Origin: Sedimentitalea sp041224545
GTDB lineage: Bacteria > Pseudomonadota > Alphaproteobacteria > Rhodobacterales > Rhodobacteraceae
Assembly: GCF_041224545.1 (NCBI RefSeq)
Contig: NZ_JBGFGP010000157.1
Location: forward strand, 9,691 to 73,690
Direction of reading: 5' to 3'
DNA: 64,000 nucleotides
Position numbers and translations under genes: made by a program. The notes beneath the pieces are model-generated. The model was not told the origin of the DNA, made no database searches, and saw only the letters and a program-made list of their open reading frames with translations. Shown one piece after another: positions 1 to 7,212 of this stretch; the first letter of the stretch is position 1; each line of letters opens with the position of its first letter.

Positions 1-383
1 CCGAAGACCGGGCCTGGCGGCTTGGCATCGAAAAGCCCAACCCGAACGTGCGCGACATCCAGCAGGTGATCGGCCTGTCCGGACATGCGCTGGCGTCATC
101 CGGCAATTACCGTATCTTCTTCGAAGCCGACAGCCAGCGTTATGCGCATATCATCGACCCGCGCAACGGCCGCCCCCTGACCCATGATCTGGCCTCGGCG
201 ACCGTCATCGCGACCAGCACAACGCAGGCAGACGCCCTGTCGACGGCAATGCTGGTGATGGGGGCGGAGAAGGCAATGAGCTTTGCGCGCGAGCACGATA
301 TCGCCGCCTTCCTGATCTCGGGTCGCGACGGCACCTTTACCGATTCCGCTTCGCCGGCCTTCGAGCGTCTGCTCAGCGCCTGA
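1..383 (+). CDS. apbE: FAD:protein FMN transferase (ApbE family), C-terminal part only
   Basis: The gene enters from the left edge; the readable frame begins at base 3 and there is no real start inside the window. The fragment has typical ApbE C-terminal motifs: SSGNYR, then HIIDPRNGRP, then an ADALSTAMLVMG helix. These form the flavin-pyrophosphate and Mg-binding end of the family. ApbE enzymes attach FMN covalently to a Ser/Thr of periplasmic or membrane flavoproteins such as NqrB/NqrC, RnfG or NosR/NirI. Which target is served here cannot be seen, because the upstream neighbour lies outside the window. Its last 11 bases overlap the convergent flavin reductase gene. A second, complete ApbE lies in the denitrification region at 50243-51145. 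Confidence 0.88.
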   Translation, partial: EDRAWRLGIEKPNPNVRDIQQVIGLSGHALASSGNYRIFFEADSQRYAHIIDPRNGRPLTHDLASATVIATSTTQADALSTAMLVMGAEKAMSFAREHDIAAFLISGRDGTFTDSASPAFERLLSA

Positions 384-885
384 TCGCGGCGTAACGCCCG
401 TTGAAATACAATAGCGGATCGGCCGCAATCAGCGGCCGAATCGCCTCGACCCGTCCGATCAGGATGTGATGATCGCCCATGTCGAGTACGCGCTCTTTTC
501 GGCAATCCAGCGCAGTCAATGCCTCCGGGAACACCGGGCAACCCGTGGTGAGCGTCCGAGTTTTCAGCCCCTCCAATCCATCGATTGTTTCCTGCGCAAA
601 CCGGTTTGAAAGCTCGACCTGCGCATCGCTCAGAACATTCACGGCAAAGCATCCGGCGGTCAGGAAACGCCCGAGATGAAAGGCCGACTTGTCGAGGCAA
701 AACAGGATCAGCGGTGGTTCCAGCGACAACGAGGTAAAGGAATTTACGGTGACCGCGCAGGCATCTTTGCCAATCTCGCCGCAGGTTACCACCGCAACCC
801 CGGTGGCAAACCCACCGAGAGCCTCGCGCATCCGCGCCGGCGACGGTTCCTGAAACGGCTGACCGCCGTCCGGCGCATTCTTCAC
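373..885 (-). CDS. Flavin reductase-like FMN-binding protein
   Basis: This 170-residue protein belongs to the flavin reductase/FMN-binding split-barrel family. The family usually supplies reduced flavin to a partner monooxygenase or reduces free FMN with NAD(P)H. Family signs are MREALGGFATGVAVVT near the N-terminus, VNSFTSLSLEPPLILFCLDK in the middle and the DHHILIGRV strand near the C-terminus. The start is a GTG at 885, preceded by a G-rich Shine-Dalgarno-like stretch. An ATG at 878 is out of frame. No monooxygenase partner is adjacent, so the partner is unknown. The gene is convergent with the ApbE gene, and its last 11 bases overlap that gene's end. Confidence 0.85.
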   Translation of the reverse strand: MKNAPDGGQPFQEPSPARMREALGGFATGVAVVTCGEIGKDACAVTVNSFTSLSLEPPLILFCLDKSAFHLGRFLTAGCFAVNVLSDAQVELSNRFAQETIDGLEGLKTRTLTTGCPVFPEALTALDCRKERVLDMGDHHILIGRVEAIRPLIAADPLLYFNGRYAAIRR

Positions 886-1226
886 GTCTCGCCCCCCCCA
901 TTTCGGCCCGGATGCAGTGCCACCTATCGTGGTTCGTGACGTGCATTAATCATAGAAAGCGGTCAGAGCAAGCATCGCGCACGCCGCGAGCCTGGCGTGT
1001 CGATTGGCCGGGAAACGCATTTTGCCCGAAAGTGGTTCCAACGGTAGAACATGTTAACGCGTCAAGATCAGGCACCGCACGGTTGGAGTACGATCCATGT
1101 TCCGGCGTCGCCTCATTTCCCATTTGTCCGATGGCCGAGACTGCTCGCGGCATTTTGTAACGGCCCATCAGACCACCGGAGGGGATGGTTATCCGCGCAC
1201 TCCCGGAAATTGAAGCGCGGCTTGCT
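886..1226. other. Intergenic region without a recognisable gene
   Basis: About 340 bases lie between the start of the flavin reductase and the end of the transporter ATPase gene. Open frames here on either strand give low-complexity Arg/Pro/Ser-rich translations with no family resemblance. The region should hold the reductase promoter and the transporter operon's transcription end. I see no clear hairpin with a T-run. Confidence 0.5.
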
Positions 1227-2291
1227 TCAGCGCGCGGAAGCAGCGCGCGCCGCGTCGCCACGACCTGACGCATAAGGGATCAGCGCCGACAGGAGATCAC
1301 GCGTCTCGATCTTGCCCGCAGCCTTGCCATCGCGTGACACCATGACCGTAGCGTCGCTGCGCCCCTCGGCCACACGGATGACGTCTTCCAGCGTATCGTG
1401 CCAATCGACCTCGCCAATCACGGCTCCGGCCGGCTCGCCGGTGGTTGCAATCGTGCCCGCCCGCAGAACTCGCGCCCGGTTGATGTCGCCCACGAAGGCT
1501 TCGATATACGGGTCGGCTGGGCGCATCACGATCTGTTGCGGCGCACCCTGCTGTACGACCGCCCCGTCCTTGAGAATGACGAGATGGTCCGCCAGCTTGA
1601 GAGCTTCATCCAGATCGTGTGTGATAAAGACGATGGTCTTGTGCAACTCGGTCTGCAATTCGAGCAACAGGTCCTGCATGTCGGTGCGGATAAGCGGGTC
1701 GAGCGCCGAGAAGGCTTCGTCAAGCAGCATGATATCTGTGTCCGCAGTCAGCGCCCTTGCGATCCCGACCCGCTGCTGCATTCCGCCGGACAACTGCCGG
1801 GGGTAGCGATCCTCGAAACCCGACAGACCAACGCGATCCAGCCATTTTCGGGCCTCGGCCTCGCGCGTTTCGCGCGCCTCGCCACGGATGCGCGGCGCCA
1901 TGGCGGTGTTTTCCAGCACCGTGTTGTGCGGCAGCAGCGCAAATTTCTGAAACACCATCGACATGGCACGCCGGCGCAACCGGCGCAGGCTCCCTTCATC
2001 GAGCTGCATGACGTCCTGACCGTCCATCAGAATCTCGCCCGCAGTGGGTTCGATGAGACGGTTGAGGTGGCGGATCAGGGTGGATTTTCCAGACCCCGAC
2101 AAGCCCATGATAACCGAAATCTGCCCCGCCTGCATATCGATGCAGATGTCGCGCAAACCCAGTACGTGCCCATGTCGTTCCATCAGTTCGGCTTTGCCGA
2201 TCCCACCGTCGCGCACCTTTGGCAAAACGCGCTGCGGATCTGGACCGAAGATCTTGTAGAGGTTCCTGACGCGGATCTTGGGGGCTGTCAT
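1227..2291 (-). CDS. proV: Glycine betaine/proline-type ABC transporter, ATP-binding subunit
   Basis: This 354-residue protein is the ATPase of a QAT-type (quaternary amine) importer. It shows a Walker A GLSGSGKST, the signature LSGGMQQRVGIARAL, Walker B DIMLLDEAFSALDP and the switch His in FITHDLDEA. A C-terminal stretch of about 90 residues resembles the CBS pair of ProV/OpuAA; in that family CBS domains sense ionic strength. It is the last gene of a permease-to-ATPase pair transcribed together with the binding-protein gene, with only 6 bases between permease and ATPase. The length matches ProV-like proteins. The exact substrate (glycine betaine, proline betaine, choline or another methylated amine) cannot be fixed from sequence alone; the neighbouring methylamine-type enzymes favour a betaine. 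Confidence 0.9.
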   Translation of the reverse strand: MTAPKIRVRNLYKIFGPDPQRVLPKVRDGGIGKAELMERHGHVLGLRDICIDMQAGQISVIMGLSGSGKSTLIRHLNRLIEPTAGEILMDGQDVMQLDEGSLRRLRRRAMSMVFQKFALLPHNTVLENTAMAPRIRGEARETREAEARKWLDRVGLSGFEDRYPRQLSGGMQQRVGIARALTADTDIMLLDEAFSALDPLIRTDMQDLLLELQTELHKTIVFITHDLDEALKLADHLVILKDGAVVQQGAPQQIVMRPADPYIEAFVGDINRARVLRAGTIATTGEPAGAVIGEVDWHDTLEDVIRVAEGRSDATVMVSRDGKAAGKIETRDLLSALIPYASGRGDAARAASAR

Positions 2292-2297
2292 CGCGAT

Positions 2298-3329
2298 CTA
2301 GTCCGTCTCGTGCGTGGGATCGATACGTTGCAGCGCGGCTTTGGAACACCGGTCCAGCATCACCGCAAGCAGGACGATGCCAAAGCCTGCCACCAGACCG
2401 ACACCAAGTTCAAGATTGCGGATGCCGCGCAGCACCAGCACACCAAGCCCCGGCGCGGACACCAGCGAGGCGATGACCACCATGGCGAGGCTCATCATGA
2501 TCGTCTGGTTTACACCCGCCATTATATTTGGAAGCGCCAGCGGCAATTGCACACCAAAGAGCTTTTGCCGGTCGGTCATGCCAAATGCGGAGGCGGCCTC
2601 GATCACGTCCTTGTCCACCAGCCGGATACCAAGATCGGTAAGGCGGATGACCGGCACGATGGCGTAAAGGATGATCGCGATCCCGTAGAGTTTCGGCTCG
2701 GTCACGGAAAAAAGAAAGATCAGCGGAATCAGGTAGACGAAACTGGGCAGGGTCTGAAGCATGTCGAGGATCGGCAGCATCACTTTTTGCATCCGGTCGG
2801 ATCGCGACATCAGGATCCCCACCGGAACCCCGAGCAGGACGCTCAGCCCGGTACAGACAAATATGATCGACAGGGTCTGGAGCGCCACATCCAGATGATC
2901 GATCAAACCGAAAAAAACAAAGACCGCAGCCACGAAGACCGTGATGCCAACCTTGCGCGTGGCCACCCACGCCACCCAGACCAGCAAGGGGATTAACACC
3001 CACCACGGGGTCGCGGTAAACGCCCAGAGCGCCGCCTCGAGCATCCATGAAAGCGGTTGCGTCAACGGGTCGAACACGAATTTCAGACTGTCCTTGATGG
3101 CAAGAAAGCCCTGTTCGACACTGAGGGTGATGTCCCGAGTCTGCGGGATCGCGTCACACGCCTCGTGAAGGGTATCCAGCGACGGGAACGGTAGCGTATC
3201 GCCCTCCTCTCCCCCGCTGCTCTTGGCCAGCAACTGCGCCATGCTCATGGGCGCATCTGATGCTTCGGCATCGCACCAGTCTCGCAATCCCAATCGGTCA
3301 AAAATCCTGTCGTAGCTCGACACCCGCAT
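2298..3329 (-). CDS. proW: Glycine betaine/proline-type ABC transporter, permease subunit
   Basis: This 343-residue membrane protein has a hydrophilic N-terminal stretch of about 90 residues, as ProW has. At least six hydrophobic segments follow, beginning near WWVLIPLLVWVAWVA. The binding-protein-dependent permease EAA loop is visible as DVIEAASAFGMTDRQKLFGV. It sits between the binding-protein gene (upstream, 66 bases away) and the ATPase (6 bases downstream), so the three form one operon. Start ATG at 3329. Nothing in the sequence looks broken. Confidence 0.9.
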   Translation of the reverse strand: MRVSSYDRIFDRLGLRDWCDAEASDAPMSMAQLLAKSSGGEEGDTLPFPSLDTLHEACDAIPQTRDITLSVEQGFLAIKDSLKFVFDPLTQPLSWMLEAALWAFTATPWWVLIPLLVWVAWVATRKVGITVFVAAVFVFFGLIDHLDVALQTLSIIFVCTGLSVLLGVPVGILMSRSDRMQKVMLPILDMLQTLPSFVYLIPLIFLFSVTEPKLYGIAIILYAIVPVIRLTDLGIRLVDKDVIEAASAFGMTDRQKLFGVQLPLALPNIMAGVNQTIMMSLAMVVIASLVSAPGLGVLVLRGIRNLELGVGLVAGFGIVLLAVMLDRCSKAALQRIDPTHETD

Positions 3330-3395
3330 GTCTCCTGCGCGAAAATTGCCTGCGCCCCGGCGGCTTTTCCCGGCCGGGGCGATGCTGACTTCGGC

Positions 3396-4358
3396 CTATT
3401 GCAGCAGGGCCGACAGCTTGTCCTTCGCGCTATCGCTGAGCCAGCCGGCCCAGATATCCGGGTCGCTGGTCAGAAAGTACACGGCGCCTTCTTCGGCGGA
3501 TGCGTTGTTGTCTTCCATCCAGGCCAGGATGCCGCCCATCTGTTCATTCGTAAAAGTGATGTTGGACATCAGTTTGGCAATTTCCGGCTCTCTTTGCTGA
3601 AAGCTGCTTGTCGCCGCGGTCTTGACCGCCGCGCGCGGATAGGCCGAGATACCGGGTTCGGCACATTCCTTGCTGCTGTTGCAGGTATGCGTCTCGGCGT
3701 CATAGGCCGCCGTCTCGACAAGTACCATGGGATATTTTCCCAGAATTGCGGTCGGTGCCCAGTAAAACCCGAACCACGGCTCCTTGTTCGCATAAGCCGA
3801 GGCAATAGCCGTTGCCAGCGTTTCGCCCGATCCGTGATTGAACACCTCGATACCGGCGCCTTCCATGTCGATGACGCGGTTCATGTTGTCATTGACCGTC
3901 CGGCAGCCCCAGCCATCGGGGCAATTGTCAAACCGTCGTCCGACCAGATCGGGATTGGCAAGGATTCCGTCCAGCGTTGCCGCCTCGGGGTTGGCATCAA
4001 CCACGTATTGCGGCACCCACCAGCCTTCGATGCCGCCATCCGACAACACATCAGCCAGTTCGACCAGCTTGCCTTCCTCGACCAGCTTGGCATAGGCGGG
4101 CGCGGTATTGATCCACAATTCTGTCAGAATGTCAGGCTTGCCGGTTTCCGCAACCGAGGTCAGCGCCGTCGGCGTCGAGGATGGAACCATGGTGACCGCG
4201 CATCCATAACCCTGCTCCATCAGAAATTTGGCGACCGACGTGACCACATTCGCCGAGGCCCAGTCCATCTGGGTAATCGTGACTTCACCACATTCTTCCG
4301 CGACGGCCGGGGCGACAAGACCCAGGACACATGCAGATGCCAGCAACACTCTTTTCAT
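3396..4358 (-). CDS. proX: Glycine betaine/proline-type ABC transporter, periplasmic binding protein
   Basis: The 320-residue precursor starts at the ATG at 4358 with a typical Sec signal (MKRVLLASACVLGLVAPAVA, cleavage near residue 20). A longer in-frame extension to 4442 has no ribosome site and would hide the signal, so I excluded it. The mature part resembles OpuAC/ProX-type proteins: ITQMDWASANVVTSV, TELWINT and EPWFGFYWAPTAIL. The last is rich in aromatics of the kind that form the cation-pi box for trimethylammonium groups in this family. Two Cys pairs in the mature part may form disulfides. First gene of the proX-proW-proV operon, divergent from a LysR regulator. Confidence 0.88.
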   Translation of the reverse strand: MKRVLLASACVLGLVAPAVAEECGEVTITQMDWASANVVTSVAKFLMEQGYGCAVTMVPSSTPTALTSVAETGKPDILTELWINTAPAYAKLVEEGKLVELADVLSDGGIEGWWVPQYVVDANPEAATLDGILANPDLVGRRFDNCPDGWGCRTVNDNMNRVIDMEGAGIEVFNHGSGETLATAIASAYANKEPWFGFYWAPTAILGKYPMVLVETAAYDAETHTCNSSKECAEPGISAYPRAAVKTAATSSFQQREPEIAKLMSNITFTNEQMGGILAWMEDNNASAEEGAVYFLTSDPDIWAGWLSDSAKDKLSALLQ

Positions 4359-4476
4359 GATCGCTCCTCTTAAACTGCGCCGGGCCGAATTTCCGAGCGG
4401 CCGGTCGTGGTGAGTAACGCTTCCATGTTTTCCGCTCGGCACTGACCGGATTTGAATTTGTACGATTTATTGAGAT

Positions 4477-4488
4477 TTATAGTTATAA
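4477..4488. promoter_or_regulatory. AT-rich inverted repeat between proX and the LysR gene
   Basis: The 12 bases read TTATAGTTATAA, an inverted repeat TTATA-N2-TATAA. It lies in an unusually AT-rich stretch (4458-4500) within the 179-base divergent gap. LysR-type regulators commonly bind AT-rich dyads in such gaps, so this is a candidate operator. It could equally be only a promoter -10 region. Confidence 0.35.
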
Positions 4489-4537
4489 TTTTTGCGACTA
4501 AGGTGGCCTTGAATATGCAACGATCCCGGTAGATCCC

Positions 4538-5512
4538 ATGCCACGACAAGCCGCCGCCAAGGACCTGAGCCTCAAGTCGCTCGAGCTGTTCCAGATCTGC
4601 GCCCAGAAGGGATCGCTTCAGGCTGCGGCGCGGGAAACCGGGCTGACCGTGAGCACCGTTTCGCACCATCTTCGCAATCTCGAAGATCATCTGGGCGTCG
4701 ATCTCTTCAACCATGCGCGGCGCCCCATGGTGCTGACCCCGAAGGGCGCAGCATTCCTGCGAAATATCGACGGTGCCCTCTTTGCCATTCGCAAGGCCAA
4801 GGCCGAGGCATCGGCCGGAAGTCTGACCGAGGCCAGCTATCTGCGTATCGGCACAATCGAGGATTTCGACAGCGACATCGTGCCCGAGCTTGCGGTGTTC
4901 CTGTCCTCCTACATGCCGGCCTGCGATTTCATGTACCAGACCGAGTCCAGCCACACGATTATCGACATGCTCCGCAACCGCCAACTCGACCTGGGAATCG
5001 CAGCGGCGCCGGGCGAGCGGCTGGGCGCGCTGCAAGACCGCCCGCTGTTGCGCGACCCCTTTATCGTGGTCCTGCCCCTGATCGAGGAACAGTCCCTCGG
5101 CGACATCGTCGAAAACCGCACCAAGCTGCCCTTCCTGCATTTTTCCAGCAATCTGATGATTGCCCGCCAGATCGAAAGTCAGCTGCGCCGATTGGGGGTC
5201 GCCACATCACACAAGTTCGAATGCAGCAACAATCAGACGCTGATGGCAATGGTCGCCGCCGGTGCGGGGTGGACAATCACCACCCCCTTGCTGTTTTCGC
5301 GCGCCAAGCGATTTCATCCCCGGCTTCGCATGCATCGGTTTCCCGGCAAGAGCTTTTCCAGGACGCTGGCGATCGTCGCGACGCCGGATTGTTCGCGCTC
5401 GGTCATCGAACTCGTCGATGGCAAGATGCGTAGCCTGATCCGAGATCACGCGCTGTTGCCAATACACAAGGCCAACCCGTGGCTCGGGGATAGTTTCAAG
5501 CTGATCAACTGA
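4538..5512 (+). CDS. LysR-family transcriptional regulator
   Basis: This 324-residue protein has an N-terminal LysR winged helix-turn-helix (residues about 12-70, KSLELFQICAQKGSLQAAAR and VSTVSHHLRNLEDHLG). A periplasmic-binding-protein-like effector domain follows (RIGTIEDFDSDIVPELAVFL and the later GAGWTITTPLL). It is divergent from the betaine-type transporter and convergent with the MttB-family gene, whose stop lies 3 bases beyond its own. The position suggests control of betaine or methylamine uptake and use, but the ligand is unknown. Start ATG at 4538. The long DNA-binding N-terminus is complete. Confidence 0.88.
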   Translation: MPRQAAAKDLSLKSLELFQICAQKGSLQAAARETGLTVSTVSHHLRNLEDHLGVDLFNHARRPMVLTPKGAAFLRNIDGALFAIRKAKAEASAGSLTEASYLRIGTIEDFDSDIVPELAVFLSSYMPACDFMYQTESSHTIIDMLRNRQLDLGIAAAPGERLGALQDRPLLRDPFIVVLPLIEEQSLGDIVENRTKLPFLHFSSNLMIARQIESQLRRLGVATSHKFECSNNQTLMAMVAAGAGWTITTPLLFSRAKRFHPRLRMHRFPGKSFSRTLAIVATPDCSRSVIELVDGKMRSLIRDHALLPIHKANPWLGDSFKLIN

Positions 5513-5514
5513 CC

Positions 5515-7035
5515 TCAGAGAATAATATTGAAGGCAGAGCGAATATCCCTGTCGCGATCCGGCGCAAGGTAGTCGGGCCAATGATCGCGCAAGATCGCAC
5601 GCGCCCGCGCGCGAGCGCGCGACCAGGCGTCCTGCGCCCCTTTTTCGGCCCAGGTCCGGGGTTCATCCCGATCCGCGATCACGGGATAGAAATAGTCCCG
5701 CTCCATCGCCGCGTAAGTTGCCTGCGCACCGAGAAAATGTCCTGGCCCCAGAACCGTGTCGCGGATCGCCTCGAATGCCAGGGTTTCATCCGTCACCTCG
5801 ATGCCCCGCAGCGCACGATAGGTGTTGGAGTGCATCTCATCATCCAGCAGGAAGGCCTCGAAGCTCGCCCCCAAAAGCGATGCAGTCATACCCGAGCTTT
5901 CATAAATCAGATTACCGCCCGCCAATGCCGCCGCCATCGAGGTTATGCCTTTTTCCATTCCGTATTGCGCGTCAATCGCCTTGGCATCGGTCATGGAACA
6001 GGCAATCCCCGATGGCAGCCCCAGCCAGTTCGACAATTGCGCCGACGCCGCGTTGAGCACTGCGGTCTCGCCGCCGCCGCCCGAAAAGGCACCCGAGCGC
6101 AGGTCAATCACCAGCGGCCAGTTCGAGAATACCATTGGAAACCCCGGCTGGATCGCGTGGACCATGACAAGGCTGGCAAGTGTCTCTGCCAGCGATTGCG
6201 CGAGAAACCCGGCCAGTGTTGCCGGCGCCGTCGCCCCCGCCTGTGCTGCGGTGATGCAGGAAATCGGGATATTGTGCCGGATGCATTCATAGACCACGTC
6301 AACTGCGTCCTCACCATACCTCATGGGCGAGATCACCGGACTGATATGAGCTTTCATGAAGGGTCGTCTGGAAAACTCGCCTTCGCCCCCCGCCGCAATA
6401 TCGAGCATCCGCACGATCGGCGCGACGTGGCTGGCCAGCGTGAACGAGGTCGCAGTCGGCTTGGTTGTGTGCCTGAGCAATGCGTAGGCTGTATTCACGT
6501 CAAGATCGAAGTTGTCCGGCACGTCCGTCGCCACACAGCAGCGGGTAAACCAGCTGACATTGGCCAGCGTGTCCTGCAGCCGCGTGAAATCATGCAGATC
6601 CTTCAGCGTCGCCGGCCGATACAGCCCGCTCTCCATGTCCAGAGTCTGTACAGCTGCGCCGCCCGTGCCGAAATAGACCCGGTTGCCGCCCACCTCGATC
6701 GAGCGATCGGGATCGCGCCCGTGCAGAACAAACGTCTTGGCGGCCTGATCCACCGCGCTCTCGACAAGTGCAGCCGGAAACAGCACCCGCCCCGCCCCGT
6801 CATCCACCGCGCCCACCGCGATCAGGTCCTCGCGCAGGCGCGCCGGTACCTCTCCCATGCCCAGTTTTTCGAGCAGGTCGAGCGCGGTGTCATAGATGCG
6901 GCGCAACTCGGCGTCGGAGAGCGGCTTGTAACTGCCACCGACCTGACCGGGCGGGCAGGGGTCCCGCGTGGGCTTGGCGGCGCGCAGAGCCATTCTCTCC
7001 CGTCTTCCTGTTCTCCGACCACGCACCACAGACAT
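5515..7035 (-). CDS. MttB-family (trimethylamine methyltransferase-like) protein, non-pyrrolysine
   Basis: This 506-residue protein belongs to the trimethylamine:corrinoid methyltransferase superfamily (COG5598). Signs are LSDAELRRIYDTALDLLEKLGMG near the N-terminus, VYFGTGGAAVQTLD, HISPVISPMRYG and the glycine-rich GAFSGGGGETAVLNAASAQL. There is no in-frame amber codon, so it is not a pyrrolysine enzyme. Non-Pyl members include glycine betaine and other quaternary-amine demethylases. The chosen ATG at 7035 has a strong GGGAGGAG 4 bases upstream; the in-frame extension to 7110 lacks this. It is divergent from the dimethylglycine-dehydrogenase-like gene and close to a betaine transporter. That suggests demethylation of a quaternary amine. 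No corrinoid protein gene lies nearby, so its methyl acceptor is unclear. Confidence 0.85.
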   Translation of the reverse strand: MSVVRGRRTGRRERMALRAAKPTRDPCPPGQVGGSYKPLSDAELRRIYDTALDLLEKLGMGEVPARLREDLIAVGAVDDGAGRVLFPAALVESAVDQAAKTFVLHGRDPDRSIEVGGNRVYFGTGGAAVQTLDMESGLYRPATLKDLHDFTRLQDTLANVSWFTRCCVATDVPDNFDLDVNTAYALLRHTTKPTATSFTLASHVAPIVRMLDIAAGGEGEFSRRPFMKAHISPVISPMRYGEDAVDVVYECIRHNIPISCITAAQAGATAPATLAGFLAQSLAETLASLVMVHAIQPGFPMVFSNWPLVIDLRSGAFSGGGGETAVLNAASAQLSNWLGLPSGIACSMTDAKAIDAQYGMEKGITSMAAALAGGNLIYESSGMTASLLGASFEAFLLDDEMHSNTYRALRGIEVTDETLAFEAIRDTVLGPGHFLGAQATYAAMERDYFYPVIADRDEPRTWAEKGAQDAWSRARARARAILRDHWPDYLAPDRDRDIRSAFNIIL

Positions 7036-7104
7036 CGCGCTCCTCCCATTTTGCCTTGAATTCAAGACACTTGGAGAGGTTCCCCGCAAACCCGCCGTCA
7101 AATT

Positions 7105-7121
7105 TCGCAAATTATCGCAAA
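7105..7121. promoter_or_regulatory. Direct repeat CGCAAAT-N3-CGCAAAT in divergent gap
   Basis: Two exact copies of CGCAAAT spaced 10 bases start-to-start lie in the 177-base gap between the MttB-family gene and the dimethylglycine-dehydrogenase-like gene. One-helical-turn spacing is typical of a regulator binding the same DNA face. A palindrome TTGAATTCAA lies about 50 bases to the left. Either could be the shared operator; no regulator can be assigned from sequence. Confidence 0.35.
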
Positions 7122-7212
7122 TAGATTTTCATATTCTCGAAGTTTTGGTGAACAATTTGCATCGCCTGTGCCTCCCGGTGCCATTTATGCGCAACTTGCA
7201 TTCGGAGGCGCC

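Noticed and set aside
1005..1060. Short stretch resembling dispersed intergenic repeats of alphaproteobacteria
   Set aside because: Only one copy was seen in the window, so repeat status cannot be supported.
950..1273. Minus-strand frame in the gap before the transporter ATPase end
   Set aside because: No recognisable family, no ribosome site, and it runs into the ATPase gene in another frame.
1398..2996. 532-codon plus-strand frame opposite the ABC transporter genes
   Set aside because: It spans the antisense of two clear transporter genes and reads as low-complexity His/Asp/Gln-rich sequence.
5581..7059. 492-codon plus-strand frame opposite the MttB-like gene
   Set aside because: Arg/His-rich translation without motifs, and the opposite strand has a clear protein with a strong ribosome site.
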